Assembly: GCF_900110415.1 (NCBI RefSeq) | Contig: NZ_FODR01000017.1 | Span: 1 to 64,000 of the forward strand | From: Mucilaginibacter sp. OK283 | GTDB taxonomy: Bacteria; Bacteroidota; Bacteroidia; Sphingobacteriales; Sphingobacteriaceae | Direction: 5' to 3' | Length of the DNA: 64,000 nt | In this document: one piece after another, positions 29,601 through 37,819 of the stretch | Layout of the letters: each line of letters starts with the position of its first letter | Position numbering within the stretch: the first letter of the stretch is position 1 | Notes under the pieces: model-generated | Told to the model about the DNA's origin: nothing | Database searches by the model: none | What the model saw: the letters and a program-made list of their open reading frames with translations, nothing else | Position numbers and translations under genes: made by a program

Positions 29601-29846
29601 GATGGATCGTATTTTAAAATAAATAACGTAACGCTGTCGTACTCGTTTGATCGCAAGCTTATTCGTAAGATTGGTTTTAACAACCTAAGGGTGTATTTCT
29701 CAACCAATAACCTAACTACGTTTTCAAGCTATAAAGGGCCCAACCCCGAGAACGTAACCACGCTGGGGCGGGATATATCCAGCGGATACCCTGTGCCGCG
29801 TACCTATAATATTGGTTTAAACTTAGAACTCAACACAAGTAAATAA
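26700..29846 (+). CDS. SusC/RagA-family TonB-dependent transporter (second in operon)
   Basis: This 1048-residue SusC has the standard order: signal peptide ending TYAQ, a carboxypeptidase-D regulatory-like domain (VSGKVLDKPENKVLVGVNIS; SFIGFVTQKL), plug with QIMKDAQATSLYGSRGAYGV, and a barrel ending YNIGLNLELN. It is the second SusC of the same operon, 20 bp after the DUF5007-like gene and 11 bp before its SusD. Unlike the first SusC it keeps the N-terminal domain, so the two are probably not recent duplicates and may take different ligands. Confidence 0.95.
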   Translation: MRKYILFYVVLIVCIICSADTYAQTKNITVSGKVLDKPENKVLVGVNISIDKKGIAQTDANGRFSITVPVNSVVSFSFIGFVTQKLKVEENQKDIIITLSEDKKGLNEIVIVGYQNRSKETTTGASAIITNKDIADIPVSSFEQLLQGKVAGLNIQNNTGAPGFRGSVQVRGLSTLSVSGNGNESFLQPTSPLYIIDGVPLDADKAAEFGFQTQGPGVSPLSLIPVEDIQSIQIMKDAQATSLYGSRGAYGVIIITTKRGNSKVPRVRYTTNFFVNAPPKLRETLGGNDERRAKIQQILSNATTVDELRKIGMTGFLADSLNAYWNNSTNWQSIFYATTYNQSHNLALDGGDQKFNYKANVGYYSEKGVIKNTGFDRYNLNMNMEFKPNDKFRFFGSLFGSVGSQAKGDGLGLLQQGVASNGQASTLLPPPSFYLSSDGVTSALKTLNSNSSRNIRANVDGRYEFIPGLALSSSISYDYTSDAESTFTPAAANSQFAQVYDFEGRNYTLYNRNAITYAKTIGGNHNIFVNLFNEIYKQGGQSGIIRQERTPNDQLQGPVGYDSYNSRGGGVLSNYKNATIASFAGAVSYDFQRKYVVELSYRLDGTSSNGLENPYSKNPSVGLKWNYSKENWFKDLSWLTYGGIRLTWGQNIVPTGSLQSIYGIYNLNGNFNNNPTIGINYDFIPNPTLKPTTTTQYNLGFDIGLFQSRVDLNFDTYYKKVDNLLFDRFLSNTTGFNRRVSNDVAIADYGYELTLTVRPVISKDFNWSISMNGAINRDVLLKLPAEYNGQYIKFDNSPYLQHIVFRVGQNTLSNYLHINQGVYSTDAEVPVNPATGKKYSSNGVPFKAGDPIFKDVNGDYILDDRDYEITGNSQPLVTGGISTNIIYKNFGLNIYATFTAKRTVLNNALADRLAISRNPYDLLAVVPLSNMDIWRQPGDHTVYPNPYSFSTYNQIQPLRPDQTLWAEDGSYFKINNVTLSYSFDRKLIRKIGFNNLRVYFSTNNLTTFSSYKGPNPENVTTLGRDISSGYPVPRTYNIGLNLELNTSK

Positions 29847-29857
29847 AACTTAAAATC

Positions 29858-31381
29858 ATGAAAAAAAGTATTTTATACATTTTAGTAATTACAGGAAGTT
29901 TCTGTTTACCTGCCTGTAAAAAGTTTTTGAACATTCAACCTATTGATAAGTTAACGGGCAACAATTTTTACCGCTCAAAAGAGGATGTTATTGCCAATAT
30001 ATATGATCTTTCGCGGCTGTTTTTTGGGAAGATCAACGAAACTCATTTCATAGGCGCTACCGGCGAATACCGCTCTGGCGAGGTAATGCACGAAGCACAA
30101 TCAGATCTGGGGCCAGCCCGTGAGTATGTTGAAGTATTGGGCAGAAACGATTTGCTGGGCCTTATCAACGGTAACCCGCCATGGAATTTTTACAATTTTT
30201 ATAAAATTACCAACTGGACAGGTTATTACCAGGTAATACAGGGAGCCAATATCCTGATATCTAAACTGGACGAAGGCATACCCGGAGTATCCACCACTGA
30301 GAAAAACCAATTTAAAGGCGAAGCAGCTTTTATACGGTCGCTGGCTTATTTCTTTATGGTACGGCTTTATGGCGATGTGCCTTATTATACCGATGCTTTT
30401 CATTCCACGTCTTTACCCCGCGAAAACATGGTTTCGGTTTTAAATAAATGCATTGCCGACCTGAAGATATATAAAGACAACATGCCCTGGACTTACTCGG
30501 ACCCAGCCCTGAAAGGGGTACGGGCAAGCAGGGGCAGCATCATCGCACTGATGATGAATATGAATATGTGGAATGCCGGTTTTGATAAGGCAAATGCCAA
30601 TAAGTATTACCAGGAAACTGTCGATCTGGGCCAGGAGCTCATTAAAAGCAATGCTTACAGGTTATTGCCAATTGCAGAATGGGCCACGGTTATTAAAGGG
30701 CGTTCGGATGAAAGCCTCTTTGAATTTTACCGCAGCATTAACTATGGCGATGCAAACTCAAACATAGCACCCATTGGCGATATGTTTTTGCATTATCCCT
30801 ACAAACGGCCGGAGTATACGCACAGGATAAGCTTTGCTTATTTCCGCGGAGAATATATGCAAAAACTATATCCCGGAACTGCAGATAAACGGGCGACAGT
30901 ATGGTTTAATGAAGACATATATGCCGATAACGGAAAATTCATGATGCTAAAATTTGCTCAGAATGCATTTGCAACGGGCGAAGAAGATAGTAACCCCGAT
31001 AATACTTTTATGATTTTCAGGTATGCCGGCGAAATTTTACTATGTGCGGAAGCAATGGCCGAATTAGGGCAGGATAATGAGGCAATAGCGTTGGTTAACA
31101 AAGTGAGGGACAGGGCCGAAGCTTCGCAGTATTCCGGTTCGGGCGGCCAGGATCTGAAGGACTTTATCTTTTTAGAAAGATCACGCGAATTGATGGGCGA
31201 AGGGCATCATTATTTCGACCTGGTACGCACCCGCAGGATACTTAGCAGCGAGTGGTCATATAATGTATTAACGTTAGACAAATTTAACCGCGGTGCCTGG
31301 ACATGGCCTATCAGCAGCGATGCTTTAACCAATAACCCTTTTATGACACTAAATGCCTATTGGGTAAACGGTGGTAATTAA
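29858..31381 (+). CDS. SusD/RagB-family lipoprotein (second in operon)
   Basis: A 507-residue SusD with lipobox FCLPACKKFLNIQPIDKL. The conserved TPR core (EAAFIRSLAYFFMVRLYGDVPYY) and the C-terminal IFLERSRELMGEGHHYFDLVRT motif are present. It is the partner of the preceding SusC, with which it is separated by 11 bp. It has the same length as the first SusD of the operon and shares the same C-terminal motif, but the sequences are diverged along their length. Confidence 0.94.
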   Translation: MKKSILYILVITGSFCLPACKKFLNIQPIDKLTGNNFYRSKEDVIANIYDLSRLFFGKINETHFIGATGEYRSGEVMHEAQSDLGPAREYVEVLGRNDLLGLINGNPPWNFYNFYKITNWTGYYQVIQGANILISKLDEGIPGVSTTEKNQFKGEAAFIRSLAYFFMVRLYGDVPYYTDAFHSTSLPRENMVSVLNKCIADLKIYKDNMPWTYSDPALKGVRASRGSIIALMMNMNMWNAGFDKANANKYYQETVDLGQELIKSNAYRLLPIAEWATVIKGRSDESLFEFYRSINYGDANSNIAPIGDMFLHYPYKRPEYTHRISFAYFRGEYMQKLYPGTADKRATVWFNEDIYADNGKFMMLKFAQNAFATGEEDSNPDNTFMIFRYAGEILLCAEAMAELGQDNEAIALVNKVRDRAEASQYSGSGGQDLKDFIFLERSRELMGEGHHYFDLVRTRRILSSEWSYNVLTLDKFNRGAWTWPISSDALTNNPFMTLNAYWVNGGN

Positions 31382-31399
31382 AACATAGTTAATAGAATA

Positions 31400-32134
31400 A
31401 TGATAACAATTATGAGAAATATGATTATTGTTTGTGCCGGTTTATTATTGGCACTTACCGGGTGTAAACGGGATGAGTACTATAGGGATGGAGGGAAAGC
31501 CAATCCCGATTATCCCGGAGACATGTTTCAGTACTTAGAAGCAAAAGCTGTTCCGTTTGATACCATTGCGCAAATTGTGAAGTTAGCGGGACTTGAGAAT
31601 ACTTTTCACCAAACTGATTTTACCTTTTTTGCCCCGGATGACGATGTTATAAAAAGAACTATCGGCAATGCAAAAACCCCGGGCTCGTTAAACCAGTTTC
31701 TGTTTGATGTAGGGCGCGATACGGTGAAAAGATTAGCGGATATCGATTCATTAATCTGGCGTAAATACCTGCAACGCTATATGTTTAAAGGGATAAACCG
31801 GCTTAAGGATTATCCGCAGATCGACCTGGATCTTCAAAATCAATATCCCGGCGCCTTGTATTATTCATATAGTGGCGATGTATGCAACATCGGGGTTATT
31901 TACGGCGATGCGAACAAGGTTAGGTACATAGGGCCTCGTAGCCTCATCATCAGCTATGTGCTTGATATAAACAATGCCGAAAACGCGGTTTTTCGAACAT
32001 ACATATCGTCATCAGATATTAAACCGAAAAATGGGGTAGTGCACACGTTGCAGTATAACGGGGCATACTTTGGGTTCGATAAAAACGATTTCTTCACTGA
32101 TGTTTACAATACAGGGCTTCATTCATCCAATTAA
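31400..32134 (+). CDS. Fasciclin-domain lipoprotein
   Basis: A 244-residue FAS1-type lipoprotein (LLLALTGCKRDEYY). The region AGLENTFHQTDFTFFAPDDD matches the fasciclin N-terminal pattern and IKPKNGVVHTLQYNGAYFGF the C-terminal H-box. It follows SusD by 18 bp, the same position that the fasciclin-discoidin gene takes after the first SusD, but it lacks the discoidin domain. An internal ATG at 31412 gives a tighter signal peptide. An adhesion or ligand-holding role on the cell surface is inferred. Confidence 0.83.
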   Translation: MITIMRNMIIVCAGLLLALTGCKRDEYYRDGGKANPDYPGDMFQYLEAKAVPFDTIAQIVKLAGLENTFHQTDFTFFAPDDDVIKRTIGNAKTPGSLNQFLFDVGRDTVKRLADIDSLIWRKYLQRYMFKGINRLKDYPQIDLDLQNQYPGALYYSYSGDVCNIGVIYGDANKVRYIGPRSLIISYVLDINNAENAVFRTYISSSDIKPKNGVVHTLQYNGAYFGFDKNDFFTDVYNTGLHSSN

Positions 32135-32173
32135 AATATTTGCGTTGATGTTTGATTAATAACGAATTGACAT

Positions 32174-33796
32174 ATGAAAAAAATCAGATACATAATAATA
32201 CTTGCCATGGCAGCCTTAGTTATACAAAGTTGCAAAAAGACTAAGGAGACCTTTGAGGCTCCTTATGGCGACGGCAAGCCACCGTTAGGCGTTTCTCTTA
32301 GCCGCGATGCATTACCAAGCCCCTCATCGGGCGCGGTAGGTGCCGAAATTACATTTAAAGCAACCGGACTCCTGCCTTATAAGGATAAATTGAAATTTAT
32401 GTTTAACGGCGAGGAGGGGCAAATTACCGAGGTTACCGCAACAGGTATCAAAGTAAAAGTTCCGCCGTTTGGAAGCAGCGGTATTACCTCAATAGCCATA
32501 GATGACCAGTTAGTGCTGGGGCCGTTGTTTAAGGTTAACGGACTTATTAACATCGATCCTTCCTTTAGGGCTACCTTGGGTGCAAATAACTTTGTAAGCC
32601 AGATATTTCCATTGGCCGATGGCCGGAACCTGGTAATAGGCCGTTTTACCAATTACGATAACAAGGGAATAATTACGCCGCTTAACCGGATTGTAAGAAC
32701 ATCATCCGATGGCGAGTTTGACCGTACATTCAGAACCGGTAAAGCAGCTAACGGTGCTTTAGCCAGGGTTATGCAGATAAACTCGAAGTTTATTATCGCG
32801 GGCGGCTTTAGCGGATATAATCAACGGACAGACAATATTAGTAACATAACCAGTTTAGGCGTTGATGGCAGTGTTGATACTATAGGTATAAAAGTATACC
32901 GGAGGCCTACACAAAAAGATACCTCGAGGGACACCACCAAATTTTTTCCGAAATTTAACGGCGGTACAAACGAGTTTATAAACAGGGTTTATAATCATCA
33001 AAATAAGATACTGGCGACCGGCAACTTCAGGTACTATGTACACCGCACCTATCAAAAGCCCAATCACGACTTTACAAAAGATACGGTTATTGTAGATAGT
33101 ACCGAAATAAGGCAGGTGCTCCGCTTTAACCTGGATGGATCATTAGATAAAACATTTCGTTTTAACGTGGCTGCCAATAAAGGCCTGCCGGCAGCAAACG
33201 GCCCAATAGATTCATATATGCACACAGATGCCGCGCTGATAGAGAAGCTTGTGGTTTTTGGAAGCTTTACAACATTTGATCAAACCCCGGCAGGCCGTAT
33301 TGTGAGGTTAAATGCCAATGGTGGCATCGATAACACATTTAAAGCAGGCTTGGGGGCCGATAACGGCATATCATCCTTAACCTATAACACCGTTACAAAA
33401 AAATATCTCATTACCGGGGTATTCAGAACATATAACGGTAAGCCCGTGATAAGTATGGCATTACTTAACCAGGACGGTAGTCTTGATGAGTCATTTGTTC
33501 CAAAAGTATTCGAGGGCGGCTACCCGGCCTTTGCAAGGCAACTGGACGATGGCTTAATAGTAGTTAGCGGCGGTTTTAAAAAATATAATAAGGTAACGCG
33601 CAACGGATTTATGGTACTTAATTCCAAAGGCGATCTTGCCGGTAACTATAACACTACAGGTCCGTTTTCGGGTGGTCTGTCAGATATAATTGAAACAAAA
33701 TCGGCCGACGGAAAAAGGGCGTTATACCTGATAGGTGGATTCGACAGGTTTGACAACCAGCCGGTAAATAACATTATACGGGTAACCATTGAATAA
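32174..33796 (+). CDS. IPT/TIG plus DUF5122 beta-propeller lipoprotein (DUF5008-like)
   Basis: The lipobox is LVIQSCKKTKETF. Residues about 30-125 form an IPT/TIG-like Ig domain (SSGAVGAEITFKATGLL). The rest has repeats of the DUF5122 propeller type, visible as G-x-hDxTF/SF signatures: GEFDRTFRTGKA, GSLDKTFRFNVA, GGIDNTFKAGLG and GSLDESFVPKV. This matches the DUF5008 architecture I recall from Bacteroidota SusCD operons. The repeat rhythm is about 55-110 residues. Its function is unknown; a surface-exposed binding scaffold is inferred. It lies 39 bp after the fasciclin gene. Confidence 0.8.
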   Translation: MKKIRYIIILAMAALVIQSCKKTKETFEAPYGDGKPPLGVSLSRDALPSPSSGAVGAEITFKATGLLPYKDKLKFMFNGEEGQITEVTATGIKVKVPPFGSSGITSIAIDDQLVLGPLFKVNGLINIDPSFRATLGANNFVSQIFPLADGRNLVIGRFTNYDNKGIITPLNRIVRTSSDGEFDRTFRTGKAANGALARVMQINSKFIIAGGFSGYNQRTDNISNITSLGVDGSVDTIGIKVYRRPTQKDTSRDTTKFFPKFNGGTNEFINRVYNHQNKILATGNFRYYVHRTYQKPNHDFTKDTVIVDSTEIRQVLRFNLDGSLDKTFRFNVAANKGLPAANGPIDSYMHTDAALIEKLVVFGSFTTFDQTPAGRIVRLNANGGIDNTFKAGLGADNGISSLTYNTVTKKYLITGVFRTYNGKPVISMALLNQDGSLDESFVPKVFEGGYPAFARQLDDGLIVVSGGFKKYNKVTRNGFMVLNSKGDLAGNYNTTGPFSGGLSDIIETKSADGKRALYLIGGFDRFDNQPVNNIIRVTIE

Positions 33797-33825
33797 ATTA
33801 AAAAAGAAATTATAACTATAAAAAG

Positions 33826-35529
33826 ATGGGGCAGAAGAAAAAATACCAGGGAATAGTGTTTGGAATAATGTGTTCCATACTGGCCATTGCGGTAATATCC
33901 TGTAATAAAGATTTTTTAAAGGCGTTGCCTGATAAAAATTATAGCGATACCACCAGCGTAGCCTACGGTCAACGCAAAGTGTTGTATTTGATTGTTGATG
34001 GGGCAAGGGGCGTATCTGTAAACAGCGCCAATGTGCCTAATATTAAAGCCTTATTGCCAAATTCCATTTACAGTTGGGTAGCATTAAGCGATCCTGATTC
34101 AACCAGGGATGTTAGTAATTGGGCCAACATGCTAACCGGGGTAAAAAAAGAAAAGCACTTGGTTTTAAACGATAATTTAACCGGGGCGAATTTGGCAAAC
34201 TACCCGGTTGTGCTTCAAAGAATAAAGGACGAAAAACCTACCGCCAAAATGGTAGCATTTTCGTCTTCGGCAATCTTTAAAAATAATTTTACCACGGGGG
34301 CCACTGTAAGTGAATTGTTTGACACCGATGAGCAGATTAAAACAGCTGTTGTAAATGATATCAATACCGATACTGCAAGCTTGATTTTAGGGCATTTTAA
34401 TGATATCGACGAGGCCGGCGCCAAATACGGTTATGATAACTCGGCTCCCCAATATAAGGCCGCTATTGAAAAGTTTGATGGCCATGTAGGTGCTATAATG
34501 GATGCATTAAAAAAACGCAAGAATTATCAGAATGAAGAGTGGCTGGTAGTTATAGCTTCAAGTGGCGGTGGTAAGTTTGCCATACCGGCAAATCAAAACG
34601 ACAACACAGTTTTTAGCAATACAGCGGCCAATACCTTTACTATTTATTATAGTACAAGGTATAAGCAACGCGTAATAGGAAAACCATTTACCGGAAACCG
34701 TTACTTAGGTAAAACAGTAAGGTTGTATGGCGAATCGGTAAGGGCTGAAATTGATACAGCTGATGTGTTTAACCTTGGCGATACTACCAAATTTACCATT
34801 GAGCTAAAGGTTAAGAAAAATGCGGATAAGTTTTTTTGGCCAAGCATTTTGGGAAAAAGGCGCGAGTGGTCAGCCGGGCACCCAAGTGTGGGTTGGGTAA
34901 TTTACCTGGAAGATGCCTATTGGTACTTTGAAATGAGAGGCACAAAAGATGGCGATTACAGGCAATGCAGGGGAGCCGATTTGCAAAAAGGCAGATGGCA
35001 TAACTTATCTGTTAAATGCGAGATCCGGGCGGGCAAACGCTTTATCAGAACATATACCGACGGTAATTTTAATAACGAAATGGAAATTACATCATCGGGA
35101 AGCCTTGATAACAATAACCCCCTGAAATTGGGTTTTTTAAATGGTAACGGACATGGTACACCAGACGTGTATGTAAGCGATATCAGGTTTTTTAAAGTAG
35201 ATGTACCGGATGCGGTTATTGGCAATTACGCTTGCGAAACGTCTATTTCAGAAGGGCACCCTTATTACAGTTTTCTTGCTGCCTACTGGCCGGGAACCGA
35301 CGGGCAGGGCGATAAATTGAAAGATGTTGGCCCGCAGGCCCGTGATTTTCAATTAAAGGGAGATTACAAATGGGAAGATTTTAACGACCTGATATGCCCG
35401 CCGCCGGCCGAAGCACTTGCTGTATTTGTGCCGCAAACAACAGATATACCTGCGCAAATAATAAACTGGTTCCGGATTCCTAACAGGCAAAGCTGGGAGC
35501 TTGATGGCAGAGTTTGGTTAGATCAGTAA
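33826..35529 (+). CDS. Degenerate alkaline-phosphatase-like/LamG (DUF4983) lipoprotein
   Basis: The lipobox is IAVISCNKDFL. The N-terminal half (about 50-265) has the alkaline phosphatase superfamily frame: KVLYLIVDGARG with Asp58, DVSNWANMLTG at the nucleophile strand, HFNDIDEAGAKYG, and VVIASSGGGK. The canonical Asp-His of the last motif is Ser246-Gly247 and the GH of the third is GA199, so metal binding is probably lost. A concanavalin-like DUF4983 domain follows (about 300-430, RWHNLSVKCEI, LGFLNGNGHGTPDVYVSDIRFF). A non-enzymatic, ligand-binding surface role is inferred. It lies 29 bp after the propeller gene. Confidence 0.82.
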   Translation: MGQKKKYQGIVFGIMCSILAIAVISCNKDFLKALPDKNYSDTTSVAYGQRKVLYLIVDGARGVSVNSANVPNIKALLPNSIYSWVALSDPDSTRDVSNWANMLTGVKKEKHLVLNDNLTGANLANYPVVLQRIKDEKPTAKMVAFSSSAIFKNNFTTGATVSELFDTDEQIKTAVVNDINTDTASLILGHFNDIDEAGAKYGYDNSAPQYKAAIEKFDGHVGAIMDALKKRKNYQNEEWLVVIASSGGGKFAIPANQNDNTVFSNTAANTFTIYYSTRYKQRVIGKPFTGNRYLGKTVRLYGESVRAEIDTADVFNLGDTTKFTIELKVKKNADKFFWPSILGKRREWSAGHPSVGWVIYLEDAYWYFEMRGTKDGDYRQCRGADLQKGRWHNLSVKCEIRAGKRFIRTYTDGNFNNEMEITSSGSLDNNNPLKLGFLNGNGHGTPDVYVSDIRFFKVDVPDAVIGNYACETSISEGHPYYSFLAAYWPGTDGQGDKLKDVGPQARDFQLKGDYKWEDFNDLICPPPAEALAVFVPQTTDIPAQIINWFRIPNRQSWELDGRVWLDQ

Positions 35530-35550
35530 AATTAATACACAATAAATTAA

Positions 35551-36978
35551 TTGATGATGAAAAATTATATATACAGTATATTACTTGGGATAACCCTTAT
35601 CACTGTTTCCTGTAAGCATAATAACCTTGACGACGTAGGTTTAATTAAAAATAATGCAGTAAGTATTTCTGGTGATGGTGTTGTTGTTGCTGGAGTAACA
35701 AAGGATAATGAAACGGTAAAGGTTCCGTTTAAAATATCACTGTCTGCGGCTGCAAGTAAAGCTTTTCAGGTAGGTATTACCCTTAATAGTGACACAGTTA
35801 ATCAACTAATAGCCAACGGCACTTTAAAAAATACTATAGTATTATCTAATGGGGCTATTGATTATCCAAGTGTAATTAATGTGTCGTATGGTTCAGATAC
35901 CGCTACGGGAGTTGCAATAGTAAGGCTCACAGCGCTTGAGGCTAATTATGGTAAAAATGTAGCATTTGCTTTTAAACTTACCGACCCCGGAAAAGGTAAC
36001 CAGGTTAAAGCGTCCAAATCAAATATTATGGTTGTACTTAATACCAAGCAACTGATAGACGAAAAAGATATCCATTATCTTTCTATTGTAAATGGTGGCA
36101 CTATTATGAGTGTTGATTATAAAAAGAATTACACTACTTCTCCGGCAGGCATTACCATACCGCTAATAGTCAATTTGTCCGGGCAGGCCGGTACTGCATT
36201 TAATGTGCACGTAAAGCTAAATACGGATACCATTAACAAGCTTGTAAGCAGCAAAATATTACCGGCTAATTCCATCAACTTAAGCCCGGCCAATTTTACT
36301 ATTGATACCTTAATCAGGGTAAATTCAAATTCAAATACGGCTCAAATACGCCTACAGATAGGGTGGCCGGTTTTTGATGCCAATATCACGGCAAACAAAA
36401 AATTTGCGTTTGCAATAAGCTTAAGCGCCCCAACAAGGCATATTTTACACCCAACAAGCAGCAAAATAATTGTTTTGGTAGAGCCAACGGTTAATCTCGA
36501 CAACAATTCATACATAACCGGTAATGGCACCGGCCTGAAAGCCGAGTATTTTTCAAACAATCAGCAACTCGATTTTGATGGGCGGGCGCCATCACTGGTA
36601 AGGATAGACGAAACTATTGATTTCGGCGGAGATTGGCTGCCCTCATCCATTGTCAGCAATGATAACTATTCATCAAGATGGACCGGCGAGTTTTTAGCCC
36701 CGGTTCGCGGCGAGTATATATTTTATCAAACACGCTGGGATGACGGTGCAAGGTTGTTTATTGATGGTAAAGCGGTTATCGATGATTTTACTACCCAATG
36801 GGACCTGCCAAGCAGATTTGCCAAAGTGACCCTCGAACGCGGAAAGCGATACAAGATAGAAGCAGACCACCGCGAAAATGTTGGCGGTCAACAGGCCAGG
36901 CTTGAATATGAAGTGCCATCGGCAGGCATAAACGGAAGACGGATTGTACCTAAAAGTCAATTATTTCCAGCACAATAA
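35551..36978 (+). CDS. Tandem DUF1735 plus PA14 domain lipoprotein
   Basis: A 475-residue lipoprotein (ITLITVSCKHNNLD). Two Ig-like DUF1735 domains lie at about 35-170 and 175-315, recognisable by paired segments such as AFQVGITLNSDTVNQLIANG and AFNVHVKLNTDTINKLVSSK. A PA14 domain covers about 325-460 (GLKAEYFSNNQQLDF, SRWTGEFLAPVRGEYIF, DDGARLFIDGKAVIDDF). PA14 domains bind carbohydrate in many adhesins and glycosidases, and DUF1735 is common in surface glycan-binding proteins. It is therefore the best candidate for direct glycan capture in the operon. Confidence 0.86.
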   Translation: MMMKNYIYSILLGITLITVSCKHNNLDDVGLIKNNAVSISGDGVVVAGVTKDNETVKVPFKISLSAAASKAFQVGITLNSDTVNQLIANGTLKNTIVLSNGAIDYPSVINVSYGSDTATGVAIVRLTALEANYGKNVAFAFKLTDPGKGNQVKASKSNIMVVLNTKQLIDEKDIHYLSIVNGGTIMSVDYKKNYTTSPAGITIPLIVNLSGQAGTAFNVHVKLNTDTINKLVSSKILPANSINLSPANFTIDTLIRVNSNSNTAQIRLQIGWPVFDANITANKKFAFAISLSAPTRHILHPTSSKIIVLVEPTVNLDNNSYITGNGTGLKAEYFSNNQQLDFDGRAPSLVRIDETIDFGGDWLPSSIVSNDNYSSRWTGEFLAPVRGEYIFYQTRWDDGARLFIDGKAVIDDFTTQWDLPSRFAKVTLERGKRYKIEADHRENVGGQQARLEYEVPSAGINGRRIVPKSQLFPAQ

Positions 36979-37000
36979 TCATTTATAACGATTAATAAAA

Positions 37001-37819
37001 ATGCAAATGAAAAAGTTATTCAGCATTATATCAGCACTTATACTCATGGTAACGTTGTCGGTAGGATGTAAAAAGGATAAACCGGTAGATACTACCGTAG
37101 TTGAAGAACCTGTGCCCTTAACAGGCTTTACCGTGGCGAAGGCAGATAGTGTTGATTTTCTGAAATATCAGTTTACCAACACTTCAACCAATTATAAAGA
37201 GTTATTATGGCAATTTGGCGACGATAGCACTTCTATCGAAAAGTCGCCGCTGCACAAATATGCATTTGAGGGCATATACCACGTAGTACTAACATCAAGA
37301 AACTCGCAGGGGCTTTCGTCGAGCCGGGAAATAATATTGAACGTAGCGGACCCTAATTTTGACAGAACAAAAGTTGGGGAAAGCTATTTTGCCACTATTG
37401 GCGGTACCCTTACTGTTTCGCGCGATAATGGCGGTGGCCCCAACTCAAACGAGGGGTCTTTAAAAGTAGTTGACGGTGATCCCAATTCAAAGTTTTTTCA
37501 ATCCGGCTTTTCCGGCGACCTGGTGTTGAAGTATGAGCTTAAAACAGCTGCCCTTGCAGGGGCGTACACTTTGATAAGCGGTAATGATTCGCCCGATCGG
37601 GATCCTAAAACCTGGATATTACAAGGTTCGGAAGATGGGATAAAATGGATAAACTTACATTCGCGCACAGGGGAGTTGTTTTCTGGCCGCGCCCAGCGTA
37701 AATTATATCATTTCAATAATAATGTACCCTACAAGTTTTACAGGTTAAGCATCAAGGCAAATAACGGCAGCCGCGATTTTCAAATGGCCGAATGGACAGT
37801 AAATAAAAAGCAACCCTAA
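37001..37819 (+). CDS. PKD-discoidin surface lipoprotein
   Basis: The lipobox is LSVGCKKDKPVD. Residues about 45-125 form a PKD domain with the LLWQFGDDSTSIEKSPLHKYAFEG pattern. The C-terminal 145 residues are a discoidin-like domain (VSRDNGGGPNSNEGSLKVVDG, YKFYRLSIKA, QMAEWTVNKK) closely matching that of the fasciclin-discoidin protein at 24439. It closes the 11-gene operon; about 436 bp follow before the next coding start. Carbohydrate or cell-wall binding is inferred from the domains. ATG 37007 is an alternative start. Confidence 0.85.
   Translation: MQMKKLFSIISALILMVTLSVGCKKDKPVDTTVVEEPVPLTGFTVAKADSVDFLKYQFTNTSTNYKELLWQFGDDSTSIEKSPLHKYAFEGIYHVVLTSRNSQGLSSSREIILNVADPNFDRTKVGESYFATIGGTLTVSRDNGGGPNSNEGSLKVVDGDPNSKFFQSGFSGDLVLKYELKTAALAGAYTLISGNDSPDRDPKTWILQGSEDGIKWINLHSRTGELFSGRAQRKLYHFNNNVPYKFYRLSIKANNGSRDFQMAEWTVNKKQP

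Noticed and set aside
32377..32652. Minus-strand frame within the IPT/DUF5122 gene
   Set aside because: A shadow of the real gene, with no initiation context or homologous pattern.
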